Shown here: in pieces, positions 53,958-62,693 of the stretch
Layout of the letters: each line of letters starts with the position of its first letter
Numbering within the stretch: the stretch's first letter is position 1
Assembly (NCBI GenBank): GCA_016705575.1
Contig: JADIXX010000001.1
Span: forward strand, 868,001 to 932,000
From: Candidatus Aalborgicola defluviihabitans
Lineage (GTDB): Bacteria > Pseudomonadota > Gammaproteobacteria > Burkholderiales > Burkholderiaceae_C
DNA length: 64,000 nt
Reading direction: 5' to 3'
Notes under the pieces: generated by a model
The model's input: the letters and a program-made list of their open reading frames with translations, nothing else
What the model was told of the DNA's origin: nothing
The model's database searches: none
Position numbers and translations under genes: made by a program

Positions 53958-54642
53958 TGATCAGGGTCTCTAGCGTGCCGCCGCCAGCAAATACCTTGGC
54001 GGCAGGCTTAAGGGCCCAGCGCATTTGCGCGCCGGGCAGCACATAGCCCAGCAGGCCAGGAGTGAGTTCGGTGCGGTGGCCAGCCGCGTCAATAAAAGTT
54101 AAATTGGCAAGCTGCGCATGGATGCCGCCGCTGTTGGCAACCTCCAGCATGGCTCTGTCGCCATCAGAACGAATGGCCCAACTCAGTTGCGCAGGCGCAG
54201 CTGGCAGGCCGCCTGGCTCGATAAACACAGGCACCGAATAGCGCAGCACGAACTGCAAACCTTTGTTGCCAGCCGCGTCCACCGGCAACTCGTCGATGAT
54301 CATGCGGTAGGCCTCTTGCACAGCTCCCGGACCGCTGGGTGGCGCGCCCAGGCGAATGACTCGTACCAGTTGCCGGTCACCAGCAGCCAGTTGCAGCATG
54401 GGCGGGCTGATGACCAGACCACGCGTGGGCGTGAGTTTATCCTCGCCGCCCTCTTGCGTCCAGCGGTACACCCGCACTTGGGCATTGATTGCCTTGTCTT
54501 CGGTGTTGCTGAGCCACAAACCTTCAGCGCTCTGACTGGCCGTCAGCGTAAGGGAAATTGGCGAGACTTGCAGTCCGCTGGCTGAGGCTACACCAACGGC
54601 CAGCCAAAGGCTAGCCAGCAAGGCAGCAGGACGAAAGCGCAC
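53908..54642 (-). CDS. Archaic fimbrial chaperone
   Basis: 244 residues with a GTG start. Signal peptide LLASLWLAVGVASA-SG. Two Ig-like domains: the first has LQVSPISLTLTASQSAEGLWLSN, and PRMLQL-like PPMLQLAAGDRQLVRVIRLG. This is the archaic-type chaperone pattern with the positively charged anchor region in VRVIRLG. It caps pilin subunits in the periplasm and hands them to the usher. Encoded between the pilin and the usher, as in csu operons. Confidence 0.9.
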   Translation of the reverse strand: MRFRPAALLASLWLAVGVASASGLQVSPISLTLTASQSAEGLWLSNTEDKAINAQVRVYRWTQEGGEDKLTPTRGLVISPPMLQLAAGDRQLVRVIRLGAPPSGPGAVQEAYRMIIDELPVDAAGNKGLQFVLRYSVPVFIEPGGLPAAPAQLSWAIRSDGDRAMLEVANSGGIHAQLANLTFIDAAGHRTELTPGLLGYVLPGAQMRWALKPAAKVFAGGGTLETLINGQSVQQNISLADAPR

Positions 54643-54649
54643 GACTAGA

Positions 54650-55162
54650 TCAGTAAGTGACGGTCACAGTGACCAGGTCGGTGTAAGCGCCCAAGGTCAC
54701 AGCGTCTGTCGCCCCAGCAGCAACTGAAGCGAAGGCTATGAACGGCACAATTTGTGGTACACCCATGCCAAGGCCAACACCAGACATTACGTTAGCGCCT
54801 GCACCTGTCACATTACCCCATACCGCACCCGCTGCAGTGGTTTGGTGGAGTTGGTAGGCAATCGGCGTCGAAGGGGCTGGGCCAGCCATGGCGCCAGCGC
54901 CCACTGTGGAACTATTTGAAGGGGTCAATCCGACGGTGAACGCTGTGCCCTTTGAGCAGTTCACGTTAATAACAGTGCTAGCCGGTGTGACAGCGTCGCC
55001 CGCAAGTACCGTACCCAGATCGATATCGATTGGGGCAACCTTGATCGCGCAGGTACCGTTGACCGTCAACTTGACATTAAACGAAGAGGTGGCGGTGGCG
55101 GCACCAGCCACACCAACGAAGGACAATGCAGCAATAGCAAGCAGGGTTTTCTTGAACGACAT
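54650..55162 (-). CDS. Spore coat U-type major pilin
   Basis: 170 residues. Signal peptide KKTLLAIAALSFVGVAGAATA. The single SCPU domain begins SSFNVKLTVNGTCAIKVAPID and ends LGAYTDLVTVTVTY, with the paired cysteines of CsuA/B-like pilins (TCAIK; VNCSKG). First gene of the archaic pilus operon (pilin, chaperone, usher, two tip proteins). Weak Shine-Dalgarno (GGAAAA). The 5' region (55163-55609) presumably carries the promoter. Confidence 0.9.
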   Translation of the reverse strand: MSFKKTLLAIAALSFVGVAGAATATSSFNVKLTVNGTCAIKVAPIDIDLGTVLAGDAVTPASTVINVNCSKGTAFTVGLTPSNSSTVGAGAMAGPAPSTPIAYQLHQTTAAGAVWGNVTGAGANVMSGVGLGMGVPQIVPFIAFASVAAGATDAVTLGAYTDLVTVTVTY

Positions 55163-55609
55163 ATTATAAAATTTTCCGGTGAGGTTGGGGGTGAAATCGA
55201 AGCACAGTTGTTACAGAATACGTTCTTTATTGCGAACAATGTAACAATTTGTACAACTTTCGGCATGATCATACATGCGAACAAATACCCTCCTATTATT
55301 TGAGGACCATTTTTTTAGGTTGCCACAACCAATTTCCAGTGATCTATAGGTGGTGGGTTGCAAGTTTGCAATGCCAAATTTGGCACTGAAGTATTGGCCA
55401 ACTTCAAGCAACTGCGCCGGCGGGAGGACAAAATTCTTGGGACTTCGGATAACCCCAGCAAGGTAAGGGCGATTTTTCAGGGTACTTTTCGGTGCCATAC
55501 TTAGCCTCATCCGGTCGAGTAATCTATCCTTTAGCTGCCTATTCAACAGGACTCAGGGTGTGGTTCCTTTGCCGCGCCAGGCACATACATTTCCCCTGAA
55601 GAATGCGCT
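55163..55609. other. Intergenic region upstream of the pilus operon, with one doubtful ORF
   Basis: About 450 bases between the divergent pilin and hemerythrin genes. An open frame on the minus strand (55211-55498) reads APKSTLKNRPYLAGVIRSPK with a basic, fairly protein-like composition but no ribosome site. AT-rich stretches near 55160-55320 could hold the pilin promoter. I do not claim a gene here. Confidence 0.35.
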
Positions 55610-56053
55610 ATGCCAGCAGGTATTTCACACCATTCCGCTCTGATCGATAAACTCCGCGGGGAGCATCGGCTCTTGCTGCAGGCCTTTGGCTCGCTCAAGC
55701 AAGCGTCTGAAGCCGACGATGCGCCCGCGTTTAAATCTGCACTGCAGGAATTCAAGGCACTTCTGGTTCCTCATTTTCTGGAAGAAGCGATCAGTGTCTA
55801 CACCTACTTGCGCCAGGAGTTGAAAGTGCTGGACAACCAGACGAACTTCCAACGGGTGAATGCCTACAAGAAAGAAAGTGGGGGAATCGGAGACGCTGCC
55901 CTCCGATTTGTGGAAACCTCTATCGCCACCCCCGACGACGCAATCGATTTTGCGCAAGTCCGCTCGTCCTTGCATGATATTGGGCTGCTGCTGGGCGACC
56001 GGATCCGCCGCGAGGAGTCTGATCTGTACCCCCTGTACCAATCGCTTCATTGA
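55610..56053 (+). CDS. Hemerythrin-like (HHE) protein
   Basis: 147 residues. Helical, with iron-ligand type residues in LRGEHRLLLQAFGSL, LLVPHFLEEAISVYTYLR and SSLHDIGLLLGDRIRREESDLYPLY. The H...H/E...H/E...Y pattern fits HHE cation-binding domain proteins, which bind a di-iron site and respond to oxygen or nitric oxide. Start ATG 55610 with GAAGAATG upstream. Divergent from the pilus operon, so it might share its regulation. Confidence 0.8.
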   Translation: MPAGISHHSALIDKLRGEHRLLLQAFGSLKQASEADDAPAFKSALQEFKALLVPHFLEEAISVYTYLRQELKVLDNQTNFQRVNAYKKESGGIGDAALRFVETSIATPDDAIDFAQVRSSLHDIGLLLGDRIRREESDLYPLYQSLH

Positions 56054-56824
56054 TTTTTTCCAGTCCGTATTTCCCAAGAATTACACCGCCTCCGTACGCA
56101 AAGTGTTTGACAAAAGGCCGTGCAGCCCTCGAATGGATTACACAGGCAGCTATTGAAATGATAGCTTGTGGGTCCATTTGATTTCGTTTGCTGCGCATGC
56201 CTTCGTCGCGACCATCGGCAATGGCACGGTCAGACTCGGTCACGCCAACTTTGTCAGCAGCGGTCTTCGTGTCGTTAGGCGTGCAACCTGCGATTTGGAG
56301 AACCAGTCGTACACATTTGACGAGAGACAGTGAAGCCCTCCTCTGCCGCAAAAAACGTTACCTCGATGGCTTCGGGGTGGTCTTGGCACACAACGTTTTT
56401 ATCAAGGGCGATCCGGTGCGCGCAACTGGCTCCAGAGCGAAGCCCCGACAACGTACGTGGCAGACATCTCGCCACACGGTGACAACTAGGGAATGGGTTC
56501 AAAAAAATTCATAGGCGTTGGCAGCACACCTCTGCCGCCATCATTAACTTGTTTTTTTGCCTTACATGTGTCTGACGAATGGCATCATTTTTTTGCCTTA
56601 AAAACTAGGGTTTTCCACTCTGTGATGGTGCTTCTGTCGATGATAAATTTGTACCTGTTTCGCATGAAACACAAAGCCATTATTTTTAATGACGTGCCCT
56701 TTGTAGTTTTGATCGATTTCGGGCTGACCCGATCGTCGGTTGATTTCCATTACCGCAAAGGTTTGTTAACTATCGGTTGAAATTCTGGGTGATACCGGGT
56801 TTGCAACAATTTAAGAGGAAACAC
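56054..56824. other. Long intergenic stretch; degenerate repeat and a lipoprotein-like frame
   Basis: About 770 bases without a secure gene. It contains repeat copy F (56120-56166). The minus-strand frame 55920-56351 reads a lipobox-like VLQIAGC then TPNDTKTAADKVGVTESDRA, before running into the repeat and antisense of the hemerythrin gene. The right end (56500-56824) is AT-rich with the T tracts TTTTTTTGCC repeated at about 56551 and 56588, and likely holds the promoter of the ABC operon. Confidence 0.4.
56120..56166 (+). repeat. Dispersed intergenic repeat, copy F (degraded)
   Basis: GCAGCCCTCGAATGG, spacer, GCTATTGAAATGATAGC. The TTGGC head is lost, but the GCCCTCG core and the terminal dyad keep the family spacing. 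Confidence 0.55.
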
Positions 56825-58189
56825 ATGTCGGACTCTAAATCTCATAACGAAGCAAAGGCTATTATTTCGCGCCGAAATGCTTTGCATCTCGGTGCGAACG
56901 TAGCAGGGGCCACTCTGCTAACGACTTTCGGTGGTGTACGTTGGGCTTTTGCTGCCGACCAGCCCGCCATGGGTACTTGGCCTGAAGGGTCCAAGGGAGA
57001 TACGGTGTATCTGGGTGCTGCCGTTCCTCTGACCGGCACCTATGCCGTACAGGGCGCGGACGAACTCAAGGGCTGGGAACTAGCGGTTGAGCACATGAAC
57101 ACCAACCACCCGCTGATGAAAAAGCTGGCGCCCAAGGTGAATAACGGCGTGCTGGGCAAGAAGGTAGCGCTTGTTTCTGCCGATTCGGCTGCAAAGCCCA
57201 ACCAGGCACTGCAGTCAGAGCAGACTTTCATCGCCAAGAACAAGGTCGTGCTGATGACCGGTTCCACTTCTTCCGCAGTGGCGGTGGCAATGAACAAGTT
57301 TGCCCAGCGCGAAAAAATCCTCTACATGCCAGGAATTTCCGGTTCCAACGACACCACTGGCAAGGATTGTGTGCGTTACGGGTTCCGGCAGGGGTTTTTC
57401 GGGGAAATGGCGGCCAATGCCATCGGCCCGATATTGGTGAAGAATTTCGGCAAGAACCGCAAGGCCGCCTTCATGACGCCGGACTATACCTATGGCCACA
57501 CCACGACGCAATCGGTCGCGGATTATCTGGTCAAAGAAGCCGGATGGACCATGGTGACCAATCAGGTTTCCCCTTTGGGAACGCAGGATTTCAGCCAATA
57601 CCTGACCAATATTGCCAATTCGGGCGCCGATTTCCTCATTAACGTCAATTGGGGGCGGGATGCTGTGTTGTCGAGCCAGCAGGCCAAACAGTTTGGCTTG
57701 TTGCCCAAGATGACCTTGGTCCTGCCCTACCAGATCCCATTCTTTGCGAAGGAAGCTGGCGTCGATATCAGTGAAGGGGTGTTTGCGGCCACCGATTTCT
57801 GGTGGACGCTGGAAGACAAATACCCACTTGCCAAGATGTTCGTTGATGCATTCCAGAAAAAATTCGGCTATCGCCCGGAATGGGGCGCAGAAAACGCCTA
57901 TGTCAGCTTCGCCCACTGGGCTCGCATGGTCACCCAGGCAGGCACCTTCTACCCACCCGATGTCATCAAAGAGTGGGAAAAGGGTGAAGTCATTCCGTCG
58001 CTGCTGGGCGATTTCGCTTACCGCAAGGAAGACCACCAGTACCTGCACCCTGTGGTCATCGTGCGCGGCAAGGCCAAGAAGGACATGAAGAACCCAGAGG
58101 ACTTCTGGGAAGTTGTCGAAGTCGTTGATGGCGCCAAGGTCATCCAGCCGGCAAACGCCTTCGGTTGCAAGTTGGGCGACTACACCTAA
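56825..58189 (+). CDS. Branched-chain-amino-acid-type ABC transporter substrate-binding protein
   Basis: 454 residues from ATG 56825, with AAGAGGAAACAC upstream. The N-terminus has a twin-arginine-like signal (SRRNALHLGANVAGATLLTTFG ... AFA-AD). The mature part is a type-I periplasmic binding protein: VYLGAAVPLTGTYAVQGADELKGW, LVSADSAAKPNQALQSEQTFI, GSTSSAVAVAMNKFAQREKI. Ligand unknown: branched-chain amino acids, urea and short amides all use this fold. First gene of a five-part operon. Confidence 0.88.
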   Translation: MSDSKSHNEAKAIISRRNALHLGANVAGATLLTTFGGVRWAFAADQPAMGTWPEGSKGDTVYLGAAVPLTGTYAVQGADELKGWELAVEHMNTNHPLMKKLAPKVNNGVLGKKVALVSADSAAKPNQALQSEQTFIAKNKVVLMTGSTSSAVAVAMNKFAQREKILYMPGISGSNDTTGKDCVRYGFRQGFFGEMAANAIGPILVKNFGKNRKAAFMTPDYTYGHTTTQSVADYLVKEAGWTMVTNQVSPLGTQDFSQYLTNIANSGADFLINVNWGRDAVLSSQQAKQFGLLPKMTLVLPYQIPFFAKEAGVDISEGVFAATDFWWTLEDKYPLAKMFVDAFQKKFGYRPEWGAENAYVSFAHWARMVTQAGTFYPPDVIKEWEKGEVIPSLLGDFAYRKEDHQYLHPVVIVRGKAKKDMKNPEDFWEVVEVVDGAKVIQPANAFGCKLGDYT

Positions 58190-58255
58190 GCGGGATGCTG
58201 GTTTGCTCCTGCAGCCATGGTGCTGTGGGGGCGCCAGCGGCATGTCTGCCTGTCT

Positions 58256-58290
58256 GAACAGTGGCTTGGCAATGGCCATGGCCCCTGTTC
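58256..58290 (+). terminator. Possible intercistronic stem-loop after the binding-protein gene
   Basis: GAACAGTGGC / GCCCCTGTTC, ten pairs with one mismatch around a 15-base loop, in the 167-base gap before the permease gene. It probably attenuates permease relative to binding protein. No T tract follows, so it may act as an mRNA stabiliser. Confidence 0.4.
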
Positions 58291-58356
58291 GGGTTGGCGG
58301 TGGGTGGCTGTAGTTGTTTCAATCCTTGAATCCATTTGCAATGAGGGCAGGTCAGC

Positions 58357-59232
58357 GTGATTAATTGGGCAAATTTCATCTCGCAATGTTTCAACGGGCT
58401 GGTGTTGGGGGCGCTGCTGGCGCTGATCTCCTCCGGTCTGACGATCATTTATGGCACGCTGGGCGTGCTCAATCTTGCGCATGGCGCGATGTTTATGCTG
58501 GGGGGGTATGCGGGCTGGGTGGCTTATACCTACACCAGCTCGTTTCTGGTTGCCGTGGTCGCCGGTTCGCTGTTCGTAGCGCTGGTTGGCATTGTGATGG
58601 AGCGGTTGATCATTCGCCATTTCTACACACGGCCACACGAAGACCAGCTTCTTGTCACGTTCGGCTTGGGCATCGTTTTTGTCGAGCTGGTGCGCTTCGT
58701 TTTTGGTAGTCTCTCCAAATCGGTACCACCGCCGGCGCTGCTGGCCGGCATCACGGACTTGGGTTTCATGGTCTATCCGACCTATCGTCTGGCGTTGCTG
58801 GGCATCATTACCGTGGCGCTGCTAGCGCTCTACTTCGTGCTGTACCGCACCCGTCTGGGCATGATCGTTCGCGCCGGCATCGAGGATTCGGTGATGGTGG
58901 ATTCGCTCGGCATCAACGTCCATAAAATTTTCATGGTGGTGTTTGGTATTGGTGCCATGGCAGCGGGCTTTGCCGGCATCGTCAACGCGCCGGTTGTGTC
59001 CCTCGCACCGGACGTAGGGGAAGCCATTCTGGTGCAAACCTTCGTGGTGGTGGTCATTGGTGGGGTCGGGTCGTTTCCGGGAGCGGTGCTTGGCGGCTTG
59101 ATCGCTGGCGAACTCATCAGCCTCACGTCGATGGTCAACCCCGCCTACTCGTACGTGATGCTCTTCGTTGTGATGACGCTTGTGCTGGTGTTCCGTCCGC
59201 GCGGATTGCTTGGCTCCGTAGGTCGCGAATAA
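58357..59232 (+). CDS. LivH-type ABC transporter permease
   Basis: 291 residues with a GTG start (GAGGGCAGGTCAGC upstream). About eight membrane segments. Typical LivH elements: CFNGLVLGALLALISSGLTIIYGTLGVLNLAHGAMFMLG near the N-terminus, RAGIEDSVMVDSLGINVHKI in the coupling loop, and VVVVIGGVGSFPGAVLGGLIAGE. Forms the heterodimeric channel with the LivM domain of the next protein. Confidence 0.92.
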   Translation: MINWANFISQCFNGLVLGALLALISSGLTIIYGTLGVLNLAHGAMFMLGGYAGWVAYTYTSSFLVAVVAGSLFVALVGIVMERLIIRHFYTRPHEDQLLVTFGLGIVFVELVRFVFGSLSKSVPPPALLAGITDLGFMVYPTYRLALLGIITVALLALYFVLYRTRLGMIVRAGIEDSVMVDSLGINVHKIFMVVFGIGAMAAGFAGIVNAPVVSLAPDVGEAILVQTFVVVVIGGVGSFPGAVLGGLIAGELISLTSMVNPAYSYVMLFVVMTLVLVFRPRGLLGSVGRE

Positions 59233-59247
59233 ATAGGATTTCCAGTA

Positions 59248-61086
59248 ATGCGCAGACAAATTCCTTTCTTGGTCGAGGCCCTGACAATTCTGGGCCTCAT
59301 TGCAGCACCATTCGTGCTGCCGCACCTGGGTTTTACGCCGACCACCATCAACCGCATCCTCGTATGGGGATTGGTGGGCATTGGCTTTGACCTGCTCTTT
59401 GGCTACACCGGCCTGCTGTCGTTTGGGCAGTCGGCCTTCTTTGGCAGTGGTGGCATGTTCGCCGCGTACCTGCTGACACAAACCTCTATGCAAAGCACCA
59501 TTGCAGCTTTGCTGATTGGAACAGTTGCGGCGGGTGTGATCGGTTTCTTCATCGGACTGATTGCATTGCGGCGCACCGGGATTTATTTCGCCATGATCAC
59601 TGTGGCGATTGCCGAGGTCTTCTTTTTTGTCGAGTTCAACCCGTTGTCAGACTTCACTGGTGGGGAAAATGGTTTGCCTGGCGTGCCTACGCCGACCCTG
59701 AACCTGGGTTTCACCACAATTGACTTCAGCAGCAACATGGGCATGTACGCCTTTCTGGCATTCTGGTATTTCGTTGGGCTGGTGATTGCGCTGCGTCTCG
59801 TGCGCTCGCCCTTCGGTCTGGTGCTGCGCGCCATCCGGGAAAATCCGTTGCGTGCCCAGGCCTTGGGCCACAACATCCAGCGCTACAAGTTGGCAGTGTT
59901 TGTGGTGGCTGCCATGTACGCGGGTTTTGCCGGTGGATTGCTCGGACTGATGCAAGGTTTTATGCCGCCAGACGCCTTTATGTTTGCTACATCGGGCGAG
60001 ATCGTCATGCAGACGGCCATTGGCGGCGCGGGCACTTTGTTTGGCCCCCTACTGGGCGCGGCGGTGTGGCTTTACCTGAGTGATTTCTTCCAAACCACGC
60101 TGAACCTGGGTGCGACTTGGCGGCTCATTCTGGGCATTGTGTTCGTGCTGTTGGTGGTTTTTCTGCGGCACGGCTTGGCTGGCGCAATTTCCGACATCTA
60201 CCGCTCGATGCGTCGAGGAAGGCAAGGGACTCAGCCGCAAACTGTTGGTCCTGTAGTCGCACGCAAGCCACTTACTGCTGCCAATCGTGTAAGGTTGGCA
60301 CACAAGGCCACCAAGAGCAAAGAGGGCGTGCTGCTCTCAGTCACTGGCCTCACCAAGCACTATGGTGGGCTGGCAGGGAAGAGCGATATCGACTGCAGCG
60401 TCAACCATGGTGAGATACGGGGCATCATCGGCCCCAACGGAGCAGGAAAGAGCACATTCTTCAAAATGCTGACCTGTGAGGTAGAGCCGACGGCCGGCAA
60501 GATCGTCTTCGACGGTCGCGACATCACCAAAATGGGCGTCATTGATGCCTGCCAGATGGGCTTGACCAAGAGTTACCAGATCAATCAGCTCTTCGAGAAG
60601 CTGACGGTGCGCCAGAACTTGGAAATCGCGGTGTTGGGCGTGGTACGTGGAAAGTTCAGGCTGGATATGTTCAAAAACCTGCACAAAGTGCGCAAACTCG
60701 ATGACTATGTCGAGGGCAAGGCCGCGCTGGTGCACCTGTCGGAACGTCTCGATGCCTCGGTATCCGAGCTCTCGTATGGCGAAAAGCGCCGCCTGGAGAT
60801 TGGGCTGGCGCTGGCGACCTCGCCCAGCCTGCTGCTGCTGGACGAACCCCTGGCCGGCATGAGCACCCAGGAGCGGATCGAAACCGTGGCACTCCTCAAG
60901 GCAATTGCTGAAGACCGCACACTGATCATCATTGACCACGACATGGATTCACTGTTTGAACTGGCTGGCAAAGTCACCGTGCTGCAAGAGGGGCGTTTGC
61001 TCGTCGAGGGCACGCCTGAGGAAATCAAGAACAACCCCCTGGTTCAGGAAGCCTATCTGGGCGGTGTTCACGAGGAGACGGTATGA
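59248..61086 (+). CDS. Fused LivM permease and LivG ATPase
   Basis: 612 residues. The N-terminal half (about 1-320) is a LivM permease with GLLSFGQSAFFGSGGMFAAYL, RAIRENPLRAQALGHNIQRYKL and TAIGGAGTLFGPLLGAAVW. A linker to about residue 355 joins it to an ABC domain with Walker A GPNGAGKSTFF (about 394-403), signature LSYGEKRRLEIGLAL, Walker B LLLLDEPLAGMS and a switch histidine in IIIDHDMDSLF. Fusion joins two normally separate subunits. It overlaps the following livF-type gene by 4 bases. Confidence 0.93.
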   Translation: MRRQIPFLVEALTILGLIAAPFVLPHLGFTPTTINRILVWGLVGIGFDLLFGYTGLLSFGQSAFFGSGGMFAAYLLTQTSMQSTIAALLIGTVAAGVIGFFIGLIALRRTGIYFAMITVAIAEVFFFVEFNPLSDFTGGENGLPGVPTPTLNLGFTTIDFSSNMGMYAFLAFWYFVGLVIALRLVRSPFGLVLRAIRENPLRAQALGHNIQRYKLAVFVVAAMYAGFAGGLLGLMQGFMPPDAFMFATSGEIVMQTAIGGAGTLFGPLLGAAVWLYLSDFFQTTLNLGATWRLILGIVFVLLVVFLRHGLAGAISDIYRSMRRGRQGTQPQTVGPVVARKPLTAANRVRLAHKATKSKEGVLLSVTGLTKHYGGLAGKSDIDCSVNHGEIRGIIGPNGAGKSTFFKMLTCEVEPTAGKIVFDGRDITKMGVIDACQMGLTKSYQINQLFEKLTVRQNLEIAVLGVVRGKFRLDMFKNLHKVRKLDDYVEGKAALVHLSERLDASVSELSYGEKRRLEIGLALATSPSLLLLDEPLAGMSTQERIETVALLKAIAEDRTLIIIDHDMDSLFELAGKVTVLQEGRLLVEGTPEEIKNNPLVQEAYLGGVHEETV

Positions 61087-61781
61087 GCCTGCTGGAAGTC
61101 AACGGTCTGAACAGCTATTACGGCGATAGCCACATCCTTTTCGATGTTTCGCTGCGTGTGGAAAAGAATGAGGTTGTGGCTTTGCTAGGCCGCAATGGTG
61201 CGGGCAAATCCACCACCTTTAAAAGCTTGATGGGCGTGGTCAAGCCTCGCACGGGAAGCGTGAAGATGGATGGTGTGGAGCTGGTCGGGAAAAAATCCCA
61301 TTCCATTGCCCTGCTTGGTATGCAGCTCGTCCATGAAGAAAGGCGCATTTTCGGCAGCCTCACGGTAGAAGAGAACATCATTCTTGCGGGATTGACGGCG
61401 CAAAGTAAATGGCCACTCGAACGCATTTACGAAATGTTTCCTCGCCTCAAAGAGCGTTGCTTGAGCCGCGGCACGGACTTGTCAGGCGGCGAACAACAAA
61501 TGTTGGCGATTGCCCGAGCACTGGTGCGTGACCCGAAGATCATCTTGCTTGACGAGCCATTCGAAGGGCTGGCACCGGTTATTGTGCAGGACCTCATGCG
61601 CATTTGCCGGGAGTTGGCTGCCGCTGGGCAGACGATTTTCCTGATCGAGCAGAATCTAGCAGCTACGCTGGCTTTGGCCAGCCGAGTCTATATTCTGAGC
61701 AACGGCCATATCGCCCATGAGGGGACGGCGGCCGAACTCAAGAGCAAGCCTGAAATTGTCCAGCGCTATCTTGGCGTCTAG
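61083..61781 (+). CDS. LivF-type ABC transporter ATPase
   Basis: 232 residues, start overlapping the upstream stop codon. Walker A GRNGAGKSTTFKSL, Q-loop in LGMQLVHEERRIFGSLTVEEN, signature LSGGEQQMLAIARAL, Walker B IILLDEPFEGLAP and switch histidine replaced by Q in LIEQNL, as usual for LivF. With the LivG domain of the fused protein it forms the ATPase heterodimer. Confidence 0.95.
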   Translation: MSLLEVNGLNSYYGDSHILFDVSLRVEKNEVVALLGRNGAGKSTTFKSLMGVVKPRTGSVKMDGVELVGKKSHSIALLGMQLVHEERRIFGSLTVEENIILAGLTAQSKWPLERIYEMFPRLKERCLSRGTDLSGGEQQMLAIARALVRDPKIILLDEPFEGLAPVIVQDLMRICRELAAAGQTIFLIEQNLAATLALASRVYILSNGHIAHEGTAAELKSKPEIVQRYLGV

Positions 61782-61837
61782 AAGCTGCCAGGGAGTCGAG
61801 TGGAACGGCTCAATGTCTTTGCCCACCTGAGTTGCAT

Positions 61838-62125
61838 ATGTCTGAAGCCTACGTAGTCGGCCAAATCTTGGTCAAGGACTCTGCGAAATGGGACGAGTAC
61901 CGGAACCATGTGCCGCACACCCTGGAGCCTTGGGGCGCCGAACTCGTGTTTCGGGGCACCCAGGCGACTGGCATGGCAGACGAATGCACACACCCTGACA
62001 TCGTTGTCATTCGGTTTCCCACGATAGCGGCGGCGCAAGGCTGGTTTTCTTCAGCCGCCTACCAGGCACTGATTCCCGTCCGGCTTCAGGCCGCCGACGT
62101 GACGCTGCTTTTTTATGCCACCTGA
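61838..62125 (+). CDS. DUF1330-like small protein
   Basis: 95 residues from ATG 61838 (TTG at 61832 is possible). Pattern of DUF1330: AYVVGQILVKDSAKWDEYR at the start, RGTQATGMADECTHPDIVVIRFPTIAAAQGWFSSAAYQAL, and VTLLFYAT at the end. Ferredoxin-like dimeric barrel proteins of unknown function. It follows the ABC operon by 56 bases and may be part of it. Confidence 0.75.
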   Translation: MSEAYVVGQILVKDSAKWDEYRNHVPHTLEPWGAELVFRGTQATGMADECTHPDIVVIRFPTIAAAQGWFSSAAYQALIPVRLQAADVTLLFYAT

Positions 62126-62220
62126 AGAAGGTCCTACAGTGAGGCAAACCCGCAGGCACTGCTGCTACCATTAAGCCCCTTTAGATTCACGAATCCACAC
62201 CACTCAAGGAGACACTGCAC

Positions 62221-62619
62221 ATGACCATCCTCGTCGCCTACGTTTCACGCCCCGAAGGCAAAGCTGCACTCGATAAGGCCATCGAAATGTCAAAAGAGCG
62301 CAATGAGCCACTGCTGGTCGTAAATGCCAGCCCCGGTGGCCAGCAAGAAGACGCCTCGCTGACGCTGGCCTACGAGGTCGAGCAGATTGAAGAGCTGCTT
62401 GCCAAGCAAGGCATTAACGGCGAGTTCAAACAGTTTGTACGCGGCAAAAATGCGGTGGAAGAAATCAACGACCTGGTTGACGCGCAAGACATCTCCCTGC
62501 TCGTCATCGGCCTGCGCAAGCGCACTGCGGTGGGTAAGCTGATTATGGGCAGCGTGGCCCAGGAAATACTCATGACCGTGGCATGCCCGGTGCTGTGCGT
62601 GAAAGCGTTCGGAGCCTAA
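62221..62619 (+). CDS. Universal stress protein (UspA family)
   Basis: 132 residues; AAGGAGACACTGCAC precedes the ATG. UspA fold: ILVAYVSRPEGKAALDKAIEMS, VNASPGGQQ, LLVIGLRKRTAVGKLIMGSVAQEIL (nucleotide-binding Gly-rich loop with G-x2-G-x9-G-S-type pattern) and VACPVLCV. Probably binds ATP. Last gene of this block. Confidence 0.92.
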   Translation: MTILVAYVSRPEGKAALDKAIEMSKERNEPLLVVNASPGGQQEDASLTLAYEVEQIEELLAKQGINGEFKQFVRGKNAVEEINDLVDAQDISLLVIGLRKRTAVGKLIMGSVAQEILMTVACPVLCVKAFGA

Positions 62620-62693
62620 GGTACTGCCATTGCGCTGGGAAGTGTCAGACCGGCCAGCATTTCTGTCATTAGCCAGTAACCCTTGGTTTGCGC

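Noticed and set aside
57215..58279. Minus-strand ORF of 354 codons opposite the binding-protein gene
   Set aside because: Shadow; the plus strand has signal peptide and fold motifs.
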